DNA of 61,407 bases from a virus. Under the pieces are notes generated by a model. That model saw only the letters and a list, made by a program, of their open reading frames with translations. It did not search any database and was not told where the DNA came from. Location: positions 1 to 61,407 of the IMG/VR virus record IMGVR_UViG_3300023174_000176. One strand, given 5' to 3'. The position numbers were made by a program, and so were the translations under genes. Of this stretch, positions 1-8,304 are shown in pieces; the first letter of the stretch is position 1; each line of letters starts with the position of its first letter.

Positions 1-1
1 T

Positions 2-622
2 CTAAAACAATACATAACCGAAAGTCTTAAAAGTTACAACTATACTATAAAGATTGCTGGTGATGTGGATAAAAACTTTATAGATATGTTTAAATACAAT
101 CTAAACAAGTTTGATCCGATCCGAATCAGCGATCCAGTGAAAACACCTATACAGAAAGATCCATATGGATTTCCTAATTTAGCAAATCAATCTGTAACTA
201 TTATTAAAGCAGACTTTAGATACCCAGCTACTGAACCTATGATTCAGCAAATTGCTCAACTTCTAGGATACAACGTTAACATGGTTCGTGTTATCAGCAG
301 TCAATATGATGATAGCATTAATAGCGAAGCTGAAGGCTATGCTAATGAAATGAAAGATAGCCCACTACTTACACATGAAGAAATGGGTGAGCAACCAGGT
401 GCTAAAGAAGCAAATAAAGCATACGGTGATAGTTATCTATCAAGTATCAAAGACCAAATGAAGGGTTCAACTATTGATATCCCTTATGCAGGACAAAAAA
501 CACCAAACTCGTTTGATCCATTCAAGCCATATTTGGATGATGAAAAAATGGGCGATAAGAGTCCAATGAGTACAATTAAACGCCCACCAAAGCCAGCAAC
601 TGGCGCTAGCGTATCAAAATAA
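2..622 (+). CDS. C-terminal part of an unidentified phage protein (5' end outside window)
   Basis: The reading frame is open from the first bases of the window, so the GTG at 65 is not a convincing start and the gene probably begins upstream. The visible 206 residues contain a folded-looking segment (around residues 65-110: IIKADFRYPATEPMIQQIAQ, then a Leu/Val-rich helix) followed by a polar, proline-rich tail ending in a basic stretch. I do not recognise the family. It sits 14 bases before the large acidic protein at 637 and may be co-transcribed with it; the neighbourhood suggests head or core morphogenesis, but that is inference. Confidence 0.7.
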   Translation, partial: LKQYITESLKSYNYTIKIAGDVDKNFIDMFKYNLNKFDPIRISDPVKTPIQKDPYGFPNLANQSVTIIKADFRYPATEPMIQQIAQLLGYNVNMVRVISSQYDDSINSEAEGYANEMKDSPLLTHEEMGEQPGAKEANKAYGDSYLSSIKDQMKGSTIDIPYAGQKTPNSFDPFKPYLDDEKMGDKSPMSTIKRPPKPATGASVSK

Positions 623-636
623 AAGGAACATATAAC

Positions 637-3000
637 ATGGATTTCAAAAGTTTATTATCACAACTAGACCAGTTGAACGAAGCAAAAGAAAAAACTAAAA
701 CTGGCTTAAAGCATACTGCTGAGCCAGGTGGTTACGGTCGTAAAGACGATGAAGATGATGAAGGCAATAAAGTTAAATCTACTGCTGTCAAAAAAGGCAA
801 AGGTCGTCCTAAGAAAGATGCTGATGATTCGGGCGAAACTAAAAAGTATGACTTCAGTGCATTTGGCGTTAAGTCCGGCAAAGATGTTAAACTACCTAAG
901 CATGATAAAAAGAAAACTACAGTAGTTAAAGGTAAATCACAAAGCCATGCCTCTAATAAAGTAGATGACGGTACTGATCCTGGTGAAGAACCTAAAACAA
1001 AGAAAAAAGGTCTAAAAGAATATTTTGATTCACTAGATAAAGCATTGAACGAAGCTGAACAGATTCAAATCAAACCAGCAAGTCAAATGCCTAAAATGCC
1101 TGGTCAGACTTCAATGGGTCAAAAGCCAGCAATGCCAGGTCAACCGCAACAAGTTGCCGGACAACCACAGAAGCAAACACAAGTTATTGCTCAAGGTAAC
1201 AAGACATTAGGCACAGTTGATAACCCACAACTAGCACAACAGATTAAACAATCTATTGGTAAAGGCGAAATGACTTTGATGCCAAATCAAATGCATGAAG
1301 AAGATATTGGTAAGCACAACAATGCTACTACAGGCTTTGACGCATTAGTTCGTAAACTAACACCTAAGTATGGTGCAGAGGCAGCTAAACGTATTGCAGG
1401 TGCACAACTAAAGAAAATCCGTGAAGCCGATCAACCACCAAACGATAGTTTGTTGAGTCCAATCAGTGAAGCACGTGCTAAAGCCGATGACAAAGCTGAA
1501 AAAGCAGGTAAGAAAGTTACTAAAGATTTAGAATACGATATGAAGCACAAAGGTAAGGATGACGATAAAGCCGAGAAAGCCGGCAAGAAAGTTACCAAAG
1601 ATATTGAGTATGATGAGAAACATAAAAAGACAGTAAAAGAAGCGGCTAAGCCAGACTTCTTAGACCTAGACAAAGACGGCAACAAGAAAGAACCAATGAA
1701 AAAAGCCGCAACAGACAAAAAGAAAGTAAAAGAAGGTATGGATCATAGATTAAAGGCAGCCCGCCATATGGGTAAAGCACATGCTCTTACTAAAGAAGGC
1801 TATAATTGCCGTTACGATGACATGGAAGAATCAAGACACTATCACGAAGGCTACAAAGAAGGTCTAGATGAGTGTTATGGTCAAATGCCAATTCAAGGTT
1901 ATGTAGGTGAAGCAAACAATGAAGTAGCTGATATGGCTAGTTATGGTGCACATACACCTACCATGGAAGATGAATTAGATGAAGTCAGCCGCGGTGAATG
2001 GATGAAGCAAAAAGCTAAATCTACCCCTGGAGATACCTTTAAAGCATTTGGACAAACTTTTAAAGATAAAGAAGTTGTAGAAAGTCCATTCTTTGAAGCA
2101 TGGGATAAAGAATTAAATGCTATTTTAGAAGGTAAAGACGTTACTGAAGGTATGACTGTATCTATCAGCAAAGGTCAACAAGGTATGCCCGATTCAGTAA
2201 GTGTTTCAGCACAAGATAGTGAAGCTGACCAATTATTAAGTATTATTAAACAATCTGGTTTAGGTTTGTTTGGTGGAGATGATGCTGGTCAACCTCAATC
2301 AGCACAACCAATGACAGTTGACGGTGGTGAAGGTCCTCAAGCTGATATTGCAGTAGTAGACGACCATGATGACATGTTATCATTAATTCGTAAGATGACT
2401 GGTCAAGGACCTGCACAATCAAACAGTGATTATGAAGAAGAAGGTGGTGAACCTGCTCATTCACATGAAGAAGGTGAAGAAGAACCCTGTAATGAATGCG
2501 GTGGTATGATGGAAGAAGGTCATGCATGTGGTGAAGCAGTTGAAGAAGATGAGTCAATGGATCAACGTGAGTATGAAGTTGCAGAAGAAATTAATCCTAA
2601 CAACAATGATGAAGCTGAAGAAGAACAATCAGATGCTACACGTGATGCCGCACTAGCAACAGCAGCCGGTAAAAACTTTGCTGATACTGATGCTCCGCTT
2701 GAAGAAGGTGGCGACGGTGGAGAAGCGTCTGATGCAGGTGCAGAGGGTGTGGATATAGCTGATGTAGCTGATGAAACACAAGAAGATTTAGAAGAATCAT
2801 TAGCCAATGGTAATGATGACACGTTTGAAACTGATATTGACTTTATGACTAAAGTTATTTCAGGTGGTTTAAACAAGCAAAAATCTACTGGTCAAACAAC
2901 AATTCCAGTTGTATCTACTCAAGTAAATCGTTTAGGTAGCCCAATGAAGGAATCTACTGATTTATTACATGATTGGAAGAAATTAAGTGGTATTAAGTAA
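637..3000 (+). CDS. Large acidic/lysine-rich modular protein, possible virion core or cargo protein
   Basis: A 787-residue protein of mostly low complexity. It starts MDFKSLLSQLDQLNEA, which contains an LNE/A site resembling the T4 gp21 prohead-protease consensus ([LI]xE/[AGS]); other such sites occur (ALNEA, IREA, ISEA, VGEA, ILEG). A 25-residue lysine-rich unit is duplicated near residues 283 and 308. An Asp-rich loop DLDKDGNKKEPM near residue 342 resembles a single EF-hand-type calcium loop. A Cys pair CNECGG near residue 617 could bind zinc. The C-terminal 200 residues are strongly acidic and the last 50 look folded. RBS AAAGGA precedes the ATG and an intrinsic terminator follows. Function unknown; processing by a prohead protease is a hypothesis. 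Confidence 0.85.
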   Translation: MDFKSLLSQLDQLNEAKEKTKTGLKHTAEPGGYGRKDDEDDEGNKVKSTAVKKGKGRPKKDADDSGETKKYDFSAFGVKSGKDVKLPKHDKKKTTVVKGKSQSHASNKVDDGTDPGEEPKTKKKGLKEYFDSLDKALNEAEQIQIKPASQMPKMPGQTSMGQKPAMPGQPQQVAGQPQKQTQVIAQGNKTLGTVDNPQLAQQIKQSIGKGEMTLMPNQMHEEDIGKHNNATTGFDALVRKLTPKYGAEAAKRIAGAQLKKIREADQPPNDSLLSPISEARAKADDKAEKAGKKVTKDLEYDMKHKGKDDDKAEKAGKKVTKDIEYDEKHKKTVKEAAKPDFLDLDKDGNKKEPMKKAATDKKKVKEGMDHRLKAARHMGKAHALTKEGYNCRYDDMEESRHYHEGYKEGLDECYGQMPIQGYVGEANNEVADMASYGAHTPTMEDELDEVSRGEWMKQKAKSTPGDTFKAFGQTFKDKEVVESPFFEAWDKELNAILEGKDVTEGMTVSISKGQQGMPDSVSVSAQDSEADQLLSIIKQSGLGLFGGDDAGQPQSAQPMTVDGGEGPQADIAVVDDHDDMLSLIRKMTGQGPAQSNSDYEEEGGEPAHSHEEGEEEPCNECGGMMEEGHACGEAVEEDESMDQREYEVAEEINPNNNDEAEEEQSDATRDAALATAAGKNFADTDAPLEEGGDGGEASDAGAEGVDIADVADETQEDLEESLANGNDDTFETDIDFMTKVISGGLNKQKSTGQTTIPVVSTQVNRLGSPMKESTDLLHDWKKLSGIK
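1486..1626 (+). repeat. Tandem direct repeat inside the 637-3000 gene
   Basis: Two copies of a 66-base unit begin at 1486 and 1561 (offset 75 bases). They encode nearly the same lysine-rich segment (AEKAGKKVTKD, then LEYD or IEYD). Most differences are synonymous, so the protein repeat is being kept while the DNA diverges. Confidence 0.8.
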
Positions 3001-3017
3001 TTAATAGTACTCAAAAG

Positions 3018-3044
3018 TACCCGGCAATAGTCGGGTATTTTTTT
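3018..3044 (+). terminator. Intrinsic terminator after the 637-3000 gene
   Basis: Stem TACCCG (3018-3023) pairs with CGGGTA (3032-3037) across an 8-base loop and is followed by a run of seven T. It separates the upstream unit from the tail-fibre genes, which have their own promoter at 3069. Confidence 0.85.
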
Positions 3045-3068
3045 GGGCTATAGTCTTTATAAAAAAAC

Positions 3069-3076
3069 GATAAATA
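3069..3076 (+). promoter_or_regulatory. T4-type late promoter candidate (GATAAATA) for the tail-fibre genes
   Basis: GATAAATA lies just after the terminator and 97 bases before the ATG at 3174. The long leader contains an 8-codon ORF (3083-3109). T4 late promoters are TATAAATA; here the first base is usually G. Confidence 0.6.
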
Positions 3077-3173
3077 CTCTATATGACTGTTCCCATTATG
3101 GAAAAATGAGAGTAAGTACAAATATGAAAAGATACCATATGAATAATTGTAAACAGAAAGAGAAGGTGGTAGG

Positions 3174-5597
3174 ATGACCCAGCAGTACATAGATTTTGGT
3201 ACCTTCCCGGATGATCCAGATGCGGATGCCATCAGAACGGCATTCCAAAAAGTACAAAATAACTTCAATGAATTATATGCAACAACAACTAGTGGTTCAG
3301 TAACATCTGTTAATGGTGGTGCAGGAGTTAGTGTTAATACACCTACCGGCAACGTTATTGTTTCTGCAAATATTGCATGTGTTCAAGTAGCAACATCATC
3401 ATTAAGTATAGGTATAGGTGGTAATGGACTTACTACTGCAATACTAAGTAACACTTCACAAACATTATATATAGATATAAACCCATCAAATGTTTTTTCA
3501 GCTAATTTTGCAGCCAATTCAAGTGGTGGATTAGCAAATATAACCGGAACACTAACAGCCGCAGCCAGTAGTCAGCCCAATCTAACAACCGCGGCCAATT
3601 TAACAACAATAGGTACACTAGGTAATTTAACTGTAACCGGCAATATAACTGGTGGTAATTTAGTAACAGCTAATTATTTAACAGGTGTATTAACTTCATC
3701 ATCTCAACCAAACATTACTACTATAGGAAATTTAGGTAATCTCGTAGTTACTGTTAATAGTAATTTAGGTAACTTAGCAACAGCTAACTTCTTTAGTGGT
3801 GATGGTGGATTACTAAGTAATATACAGGTTACAGCAGGAACCTCAATTATTAATGGTACAAGTAATGTAGTAGTGGGAGCAAGTAGTAATGTTAACATTA
3901 GTGTAGCAGGTAATACTAACGTTATTACTGTCACTGGCACCGGTGTAAATGTAACTGGATATTTAACATCATCTGGTAATATTACAGCAACTAATGCAAG
4001 TTTAGGTAATGCAGTAACTGCTAATTTCTTTATTGGTAGTGGTGCAAATTTAACAAATATTGCAGGTGCCAATGTATCAGGTACCGTAGCTAATGCAACA
4101 TATGCCGTGACAGCTGGTACCGCTAATTCAGTTAGTGGAAGTAATGTTTCCGGTGCAGTAAGTTATGCAACAACAGCAAATAGTGTAGCCGGTGCTAATG
4201 TATCAGGTGCTGTTAGTTTAGCTACATCTGCAACAACAGCAAATAGTGTAGCCGGTGCTAATGTATCAGGTGATGTAGCTAATGCTACATATGCAACTAG
4301 TGCAGGTAGTGCTACAAGTGCTACTACTGCAGGTACCGTAACAACTGCGGCACAACCAAATATAACAAGCGTTGGCACATTAAGTACACTAGCAGTTACA
4401 GGTAATATAACAAGTGAAAATGTAAATGCAACTGGTAATATTTCAGCGGTAAACTTTATTGGTAATCTTGTTGGAAATATTTCAGGTAATATCGTAGTTC
4501 CGGGAAGTAACACCGAAGTATTATTCAATAATAATGGATCTGCTGGTACAAGTAACGCTTTCACTTTTAATCAGTCTAGCAATGTAATGACATTGAGTGG
4601 AAATATTATTACTGGGAACGTATTTGCCAACTCAGGCACAATACGTGCCACAACAGTTACTGGTACATTAACAACTAATGCTCAACCAAATATTACAAGT
4701 GTGGGGACGTTAACTGGGTTAACTGTTAGTGGTGTAACTAATTTAGGTAGTAATAGTAATGTAATTATTACCGGCGGTAATGCTAATGCATTTTTAATGA
4801 CAAATGGTTCAGGTAATTTGTCATGGATTTCTGGTACAGTATCACCTGTACCGGGTAGTAATACACAAGTTGTCTTTAACGAGGCGGGCAGTTTCTCAGC
4901 TAATTCTGGGTTAACATTTAATAAAACAACAAGTACATTATCTGTTGCTAACATCACCGGAAATCTGACAACTAGTACACAAGCTAATATCACTGAAATA
5001 GGTACATTAAAATATTTAATTGTTAGTACTGCAAATGGTGGTACAGGTAATATTAATGCAATTAATGTTATTGGTACACATTATGGTGCGGCAACTGGAT
5101 TAACTTCTATACCCGGAGCCAATGTATCAGGTACTGTAGCTAACGCTACATATGCAACTAGTGCAGGTAATGCTACTACCGCAGGTACTGTGACTACTAA
5201 TGCTCAACCAAATATTACAAGTGTTGGTACGTTAGCTAATTTAACAGTAGGTAATACAATTACATCCAATGGTACTTCTGTATTATCAGTATTTTCTAGA
5301 CGAACAAGTATATCGGTTACTACAAATACAATAATTGATACTTTCCCTACAAATTCATACCGAGTAGCAAAATATACAATACGTGCTTCTGATACAACCG
5401 GCTATCAGGCTATTGAGGTTCTGTTAGTCCATAACGGAATAAATAGTACTATAACTGTATATGGAAGTTTATCAACTACAAATAATGATATTATAACAAT
5501 TAGTACAGATATTAGTGCTGGAAATGTAAATGTTTATGCCAATGCTGTGGGTTCTAGTACAACGGTAAATTTAATAGGAACTTATGTTCCAGATTAA
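3174..5597 (+). CDS. Repetitive tail-fibre protein 1
   Basis: An 807-residue fibre protein. The N-terminus (IDFGTFPDDPDADAIRTAFQ, then NNFNELYA) is of the type that starts many aquatic phage fibres and probably attaches to the tail. The body is built of short Gly/Asn/Thr/Ser/Val repeats (GNITGGN, AQPNITSVGTL, GANVSGTVANATYA) expected to form an elongated beta-rich shaft. The last roughly 100 residues (from ISVTTNTIIDTFPTNSYRVA) form a non-repetitive tip that is clearly homologous to the end of the next gene. RBS AAGGTGG-type. It begins a run of three related fibre genes; role in host attachment is inferred. Confidence 0.85.
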   Translation: MTQQYIDFGTFPDDPDADAIRTAFQKVQNNFNELYATTTSGSVTSVNGGAGVSVNTPTGNVIVSANIACVQVATSSLSIGIGGNGLTTAILSNTSQTLYIDINPSNVFSANFAANSSGGLANITGTLTAAASSQPNLTTAANLTTIGTLGNLTVTGNITGGNLVTANYLTGVLTSSSQPNITTIGNLGNLVVTVNSNLGNLATANFFSGDGGLLSNIQVTAGTSIINGTSNVVVGASSNVNISVAGNTNVITVTGTGVNVTGYLTSSGNITATNASLGNAVTANFFIGSGANLTNIAGANVSGTVANATYAVTAGTANSVSGSNVSGAVSYATTANSVAGANVSGAVSLATSATTANSVAGANVSGDVANATYATSAGSATSATTAGTVTTAAQPNITSVGTLSTLAVTGNITSENVNATGNISAVNFIGNLVGNISGNIVVPGSNTEVLFNNNGSAGTSNAFTFNQSSNVMTLSGNIITGNVFANSGTIRATTVTGTLTTNAQPNITSVGTLTGLTVSGVTNLGSNSNVIITGGNANAFLMTNGSGNLSWISGTVSPVPGSNTQVVFNEAGSFSANSGLTFNKTTSTLSVANITGNLTTSTQANITEIGTLKYLIVSTANGGTGNINAINVIGTHYGAATGLTSIPGANVSGTVANATYATSAGNATTAGTVTTNAQPNITSVGTLANLTVGNTITSNGTSVLSVFSRRTSISVTTNTIIDTFPTNSYRVAKYTIRASDTTGYQAIEVLLVHNGINSTITVYGSLSTTNNDIITISTDISAGNVNVYANAVGSSTTVNLIGTYVPD

Positions 5598-5626
5598 TCA
5601 ATAAAAATAATTTCAAAAGGTAAAAA

Positions 5627-8272
5627 ATGACTACAAAAAATTTCGTTGTTAAAAATGGTGTTACTACAGGTAATATTATTTTAGATGCGGCCACGGGTAA
5701 TATAACATCAACTAATGCTAATTTAGGTAATGCAGTAATTGCTAACTACTTTATAGGTAACTTTCAGGGTAATCTTCAAGTAGCAGGTGGAAACACACAA
5801 GTAGTATTTAATGATGATGGTAATGCAAATACAAGTGCAGCCTTCACGTTTAATAAAACTAATAATACTGTAAGTATATCAAATGTATTATCGGTAACTG
5901 GTAATATTACTGGTGGTAATGTAAATACTACTAGAGTAACTGCTAGTACCTTAGTAAGTAATGTTGCGACAGGTACTGCACCTTTTACTGTTACAAGTAC
6001 AACACAAGTTGCTAATTTAAATGTAGCCACTGCAGGTACAGCAACTTCAGCTACAAATGCAGCCGCATTGTTACAGAACACATCAACTGCTACCACTGTT
6101 TACCCAACATTCACTACTTCATCTGCAAATGGAAATTCATCAGTAGTTATTAATACATCCATTAATGCTAATTTAGGTAATGCATCAATTACTGCTACCA
6201 CATTTGTTGGTGCTTTATCTGGTGCAGCTACAACAGCAACAACAGCAGGTACTGTAACCACTAATGCTCAACCAAACATAACAAGTACCGGTACATTAAC
6301 AAGTTTAACTGTATCAGGTACATCTAATTTAGGTCCTGTTGGTAATGTAACTATTACTGGTGGATCATCCGGTCAATATTTACAAACAAATGGTTCAGGT
6401 ACATTAACTTGGGCAGCCGTACCAACTGGTACAGGAATTAGTAGTGGTACAAGTAATGTAAATATTCCAGTAGCTAATGGCAATATTAACATGACGGTTG
6501 GCGGAAATGCAAATATATTAGTAATAACTGGTACTGGTGCAAATATTACAGGTACATTTAGTGTTTCTGCAAATGCTAACGTTGGTAATTTGGGTACTGC
6601 AGGTTTGATTACTGCTACCGGCAACGTATCTGGTGGTAATTTAACTACAGCCGGTGCAGTAGCCGCTACTGGTAACGTCTCAGGTGGCAATCTAACTACA
6701 GGTGGCGCAGTAGTTGCTACTGGTAACGTGTCCGGTGGTAATCTAACTACAGCTGGTATATTAAGTGTAACTGGTACAGGTGTCAGTAGTATTGCTGGTA
6801 ACCTAGACATGACTGGTAACACGATTATCAATCTCGCAACACCAACTAGCTCAACTGATGCAGCCACAAAACAATATGTTGATGATGTTGCTCAAGGATT
6901 GAATATACATGATGCGGCCGCGGCAGCAACACCGGCTACATTAGCATCTATTACTAGCGGAACAATTACTTATAATAACGGAACTAGTGGGGTTGGTGCA
7001 ACATTAACAACATCAACATCATATACAACTATTGATAGTGTAAACATAGCTACTATTGGCACAAGAATTCTTGTTAAGAACGAAGCAAACGCAGTACATA
7101 ATGGTGTCTATACTTACTCAAGTAGTACAGTACTTACACGTGCAACTGACTATGACTCTGTTCCAGAAGTAGAAGCAGGTGATTTCATATTCGTAACCGG
7201 CGGTACATTGTATGATAACACCGGCTGGGTACAAACTTCTACAGTAACAGCAGTTGGTACTGCTGGTAATACAATTGACTTTACACAATTCTCAGGTGCA
7301 GGCACTTATCAAGCAGGTACTGGTTTAACACTAACTGGTTCAACATTTAGCGTAAATGCTAGCCAAACTCAGATTACTACTGTAGGCACATTGGGTACAC
7401 TAACGGTAAGTGGTAACGCTAACGTTGGTAATTTGGGTACTGCTGGACTAATAGTAGCTACTGGTAATGTATCTGGTGGTAATCTAACTACAGGAGGCGC
7501 AGTAGTTGCTACTGGTAATGTCTCAGGTGGCAATGTTAATGCAACAACTGCGGTAGTAGCAAGTACGTTAACTTCAAATGTAGCAACAGGTACAGCCCCT
7601 ATTACAGTAAGTAGTACAACACGTGTTAATAACTTGAACGTTGCTTATGCTAACGTTGCTGACTTCACTAATGTTACAACACAAACTAGCGGTAATGCAT
7701 ATCTACTGTTAGGTAATGCATTAACTGGCAATATAGCTGAAACAGCAAATTCAGTATTTGTTGCTAATACTAGCAATGGTGCATTATATGCAACAACATT
7801 TGTTGGATCTTTCTCAGGAGCAGCAAGCACGGCAGCTACAGTAACAACTAATGCTCAACCAAATATTACAAGTACTGGTACATTAACTTCATTAACGGTA
7901 TCAGGTAATGTAACTTCAGGTAATTTGATTACAACTAACGCATTATTATCTAGTATACAAAGTAATAGAGCTAATGTATCAGTAACTACAAATACTGTTA
8001 TTGATCAATTTGCACCAGCTACATACAGATCGGCTAAATACGTTATCAGTGCTTCAAGTGCAAATGGATTTCAATCAGTTGAAGCAATATTAGTACATAA
8101 TGGAACCGATAGTTTTGTAACAATCTATGCTTCAGTATGCTCTAATGCAACAGCAGATATTGTTGACATTAGTAGCAATATTAACGGTGTGTCAGGGAAT
8201 ACTACATTATATGCTACTAGCTCAGGCGGTACAGCAACAGTTAATTTAGTAGCAACTTACTTAAAAACTTAA
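5627..8272 (+). CDS. Repetitive tail-fibre protein 2
   Basis: An 881-residue paralogue of the preceding protein. It begins MTTKNFVVKNGVTTGNIILD and has Asn/Gly/Thr repeats, including three perfect-length 17-residue units near residues 330-380. Between about residues 405 and 565 lies a distinct globular domain (AATKQYVDDVAQGLNIHDAA, ILVKNEANAVHNGVYTY) seen in many phage tail proteins. The C-terminal tip (SVTTNTVIDQFAPATYRSAK onward) matches that of fibre 1. RBS AAAAGG. Repeats are shared with both neighbours, suggesting gene conversion. Probable adhesin. Confidence 0.85.
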   Translation: MTTKNFVVKNGVTTGNIILDAATGNITSTNANLGNAVIANYFIGNFQGNLQVAGGNTQVVFNDDGNANTSAAFTFNKTNNTVSISNVLSVTGNITGGNVNTTRVTASTLVSNVATGTAPFTVTSTTQVANLNVATAGTATSATNAAALLQNTSTATTVYPTFTTSSANGNSSVVINTSINANLGNASITATTFVGALSGAATTATTAGTVTTNAQPNITSTGTLTSLTVSGTSNLGPVGNVTITGGSSGQYLQTNGSGTLTWAAVPTGTGISSGTSNVNIPVANGNINMTVGGNANILVITGTGANITGTFSVSANANVGNLGTAGLITATGNVSGGNLTTAGAVAATGNVSGGNLTTGGAVVATGNVSGGNLTTAGILSVTGTGVSSIAGNLDMTGNTIINLATPTSSTDAATKQYVDDVAQGLNIHDAAAAATPATLASITSGTITYNNGTSGVGATLTTSTSYTTIDSVNIATIGTRILVKNEANAVHNGVYTYSSSTVLTRATDYDSVPEVEAGDFIFVTGGTLYDNTGWVQTSTVTAVGTAGNTIDFTQFSGAGTYQAGTGLTLTGSTFSVNASQTQITTVGTLGTLTVSGNANVGNLGTAGLIVATGNVSGGNLTTGGAVVATGNVSGGNVNATTAVVASTLTSNVATGTAPITVSSTTRVNNLNVAYANVADFTNVTTQTSGNAYLLLGNALTGNIAETANSVFVANTSNGALYATTFVGSFSGAASTAATVTTNAQPNITSTGTLTSLTVSGNVTSGNLITTNALLSSIQSNRANVSVTTNTVIDQFAPATYRSAKYVISASSANGFQSVEAILVHNGTDSFVTIYASVCSNATADIVDISSNINGVSGNTTLYATSSGGTATVNLVATYLKT
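6614..6763 (+). repeat. 51-base tandem repeats in tail-fibre gene 2
   Basis: Three successive copies start at 6614, 6665 and 6716 (the third slightly shorter), each encoding AATGNVSGGNLTTAG-like units. Two more copies occur near 7456-7540 in the same gene. Such in-frame repeats can change fibre length by recombination. Confidence 0.8.
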
Positions 8273-8304
8273 TCTAACAATAATTTAACAGGGAAAATGG
8301 AACT

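Noticed and set aside
2246-2876. Minus-strand ORFs opposite the acidic protein
   Set aside because: His/Leu-rich and Ser/Ala-rich products are typical antisense shadows of Glu/Asp-rich coding sequence.
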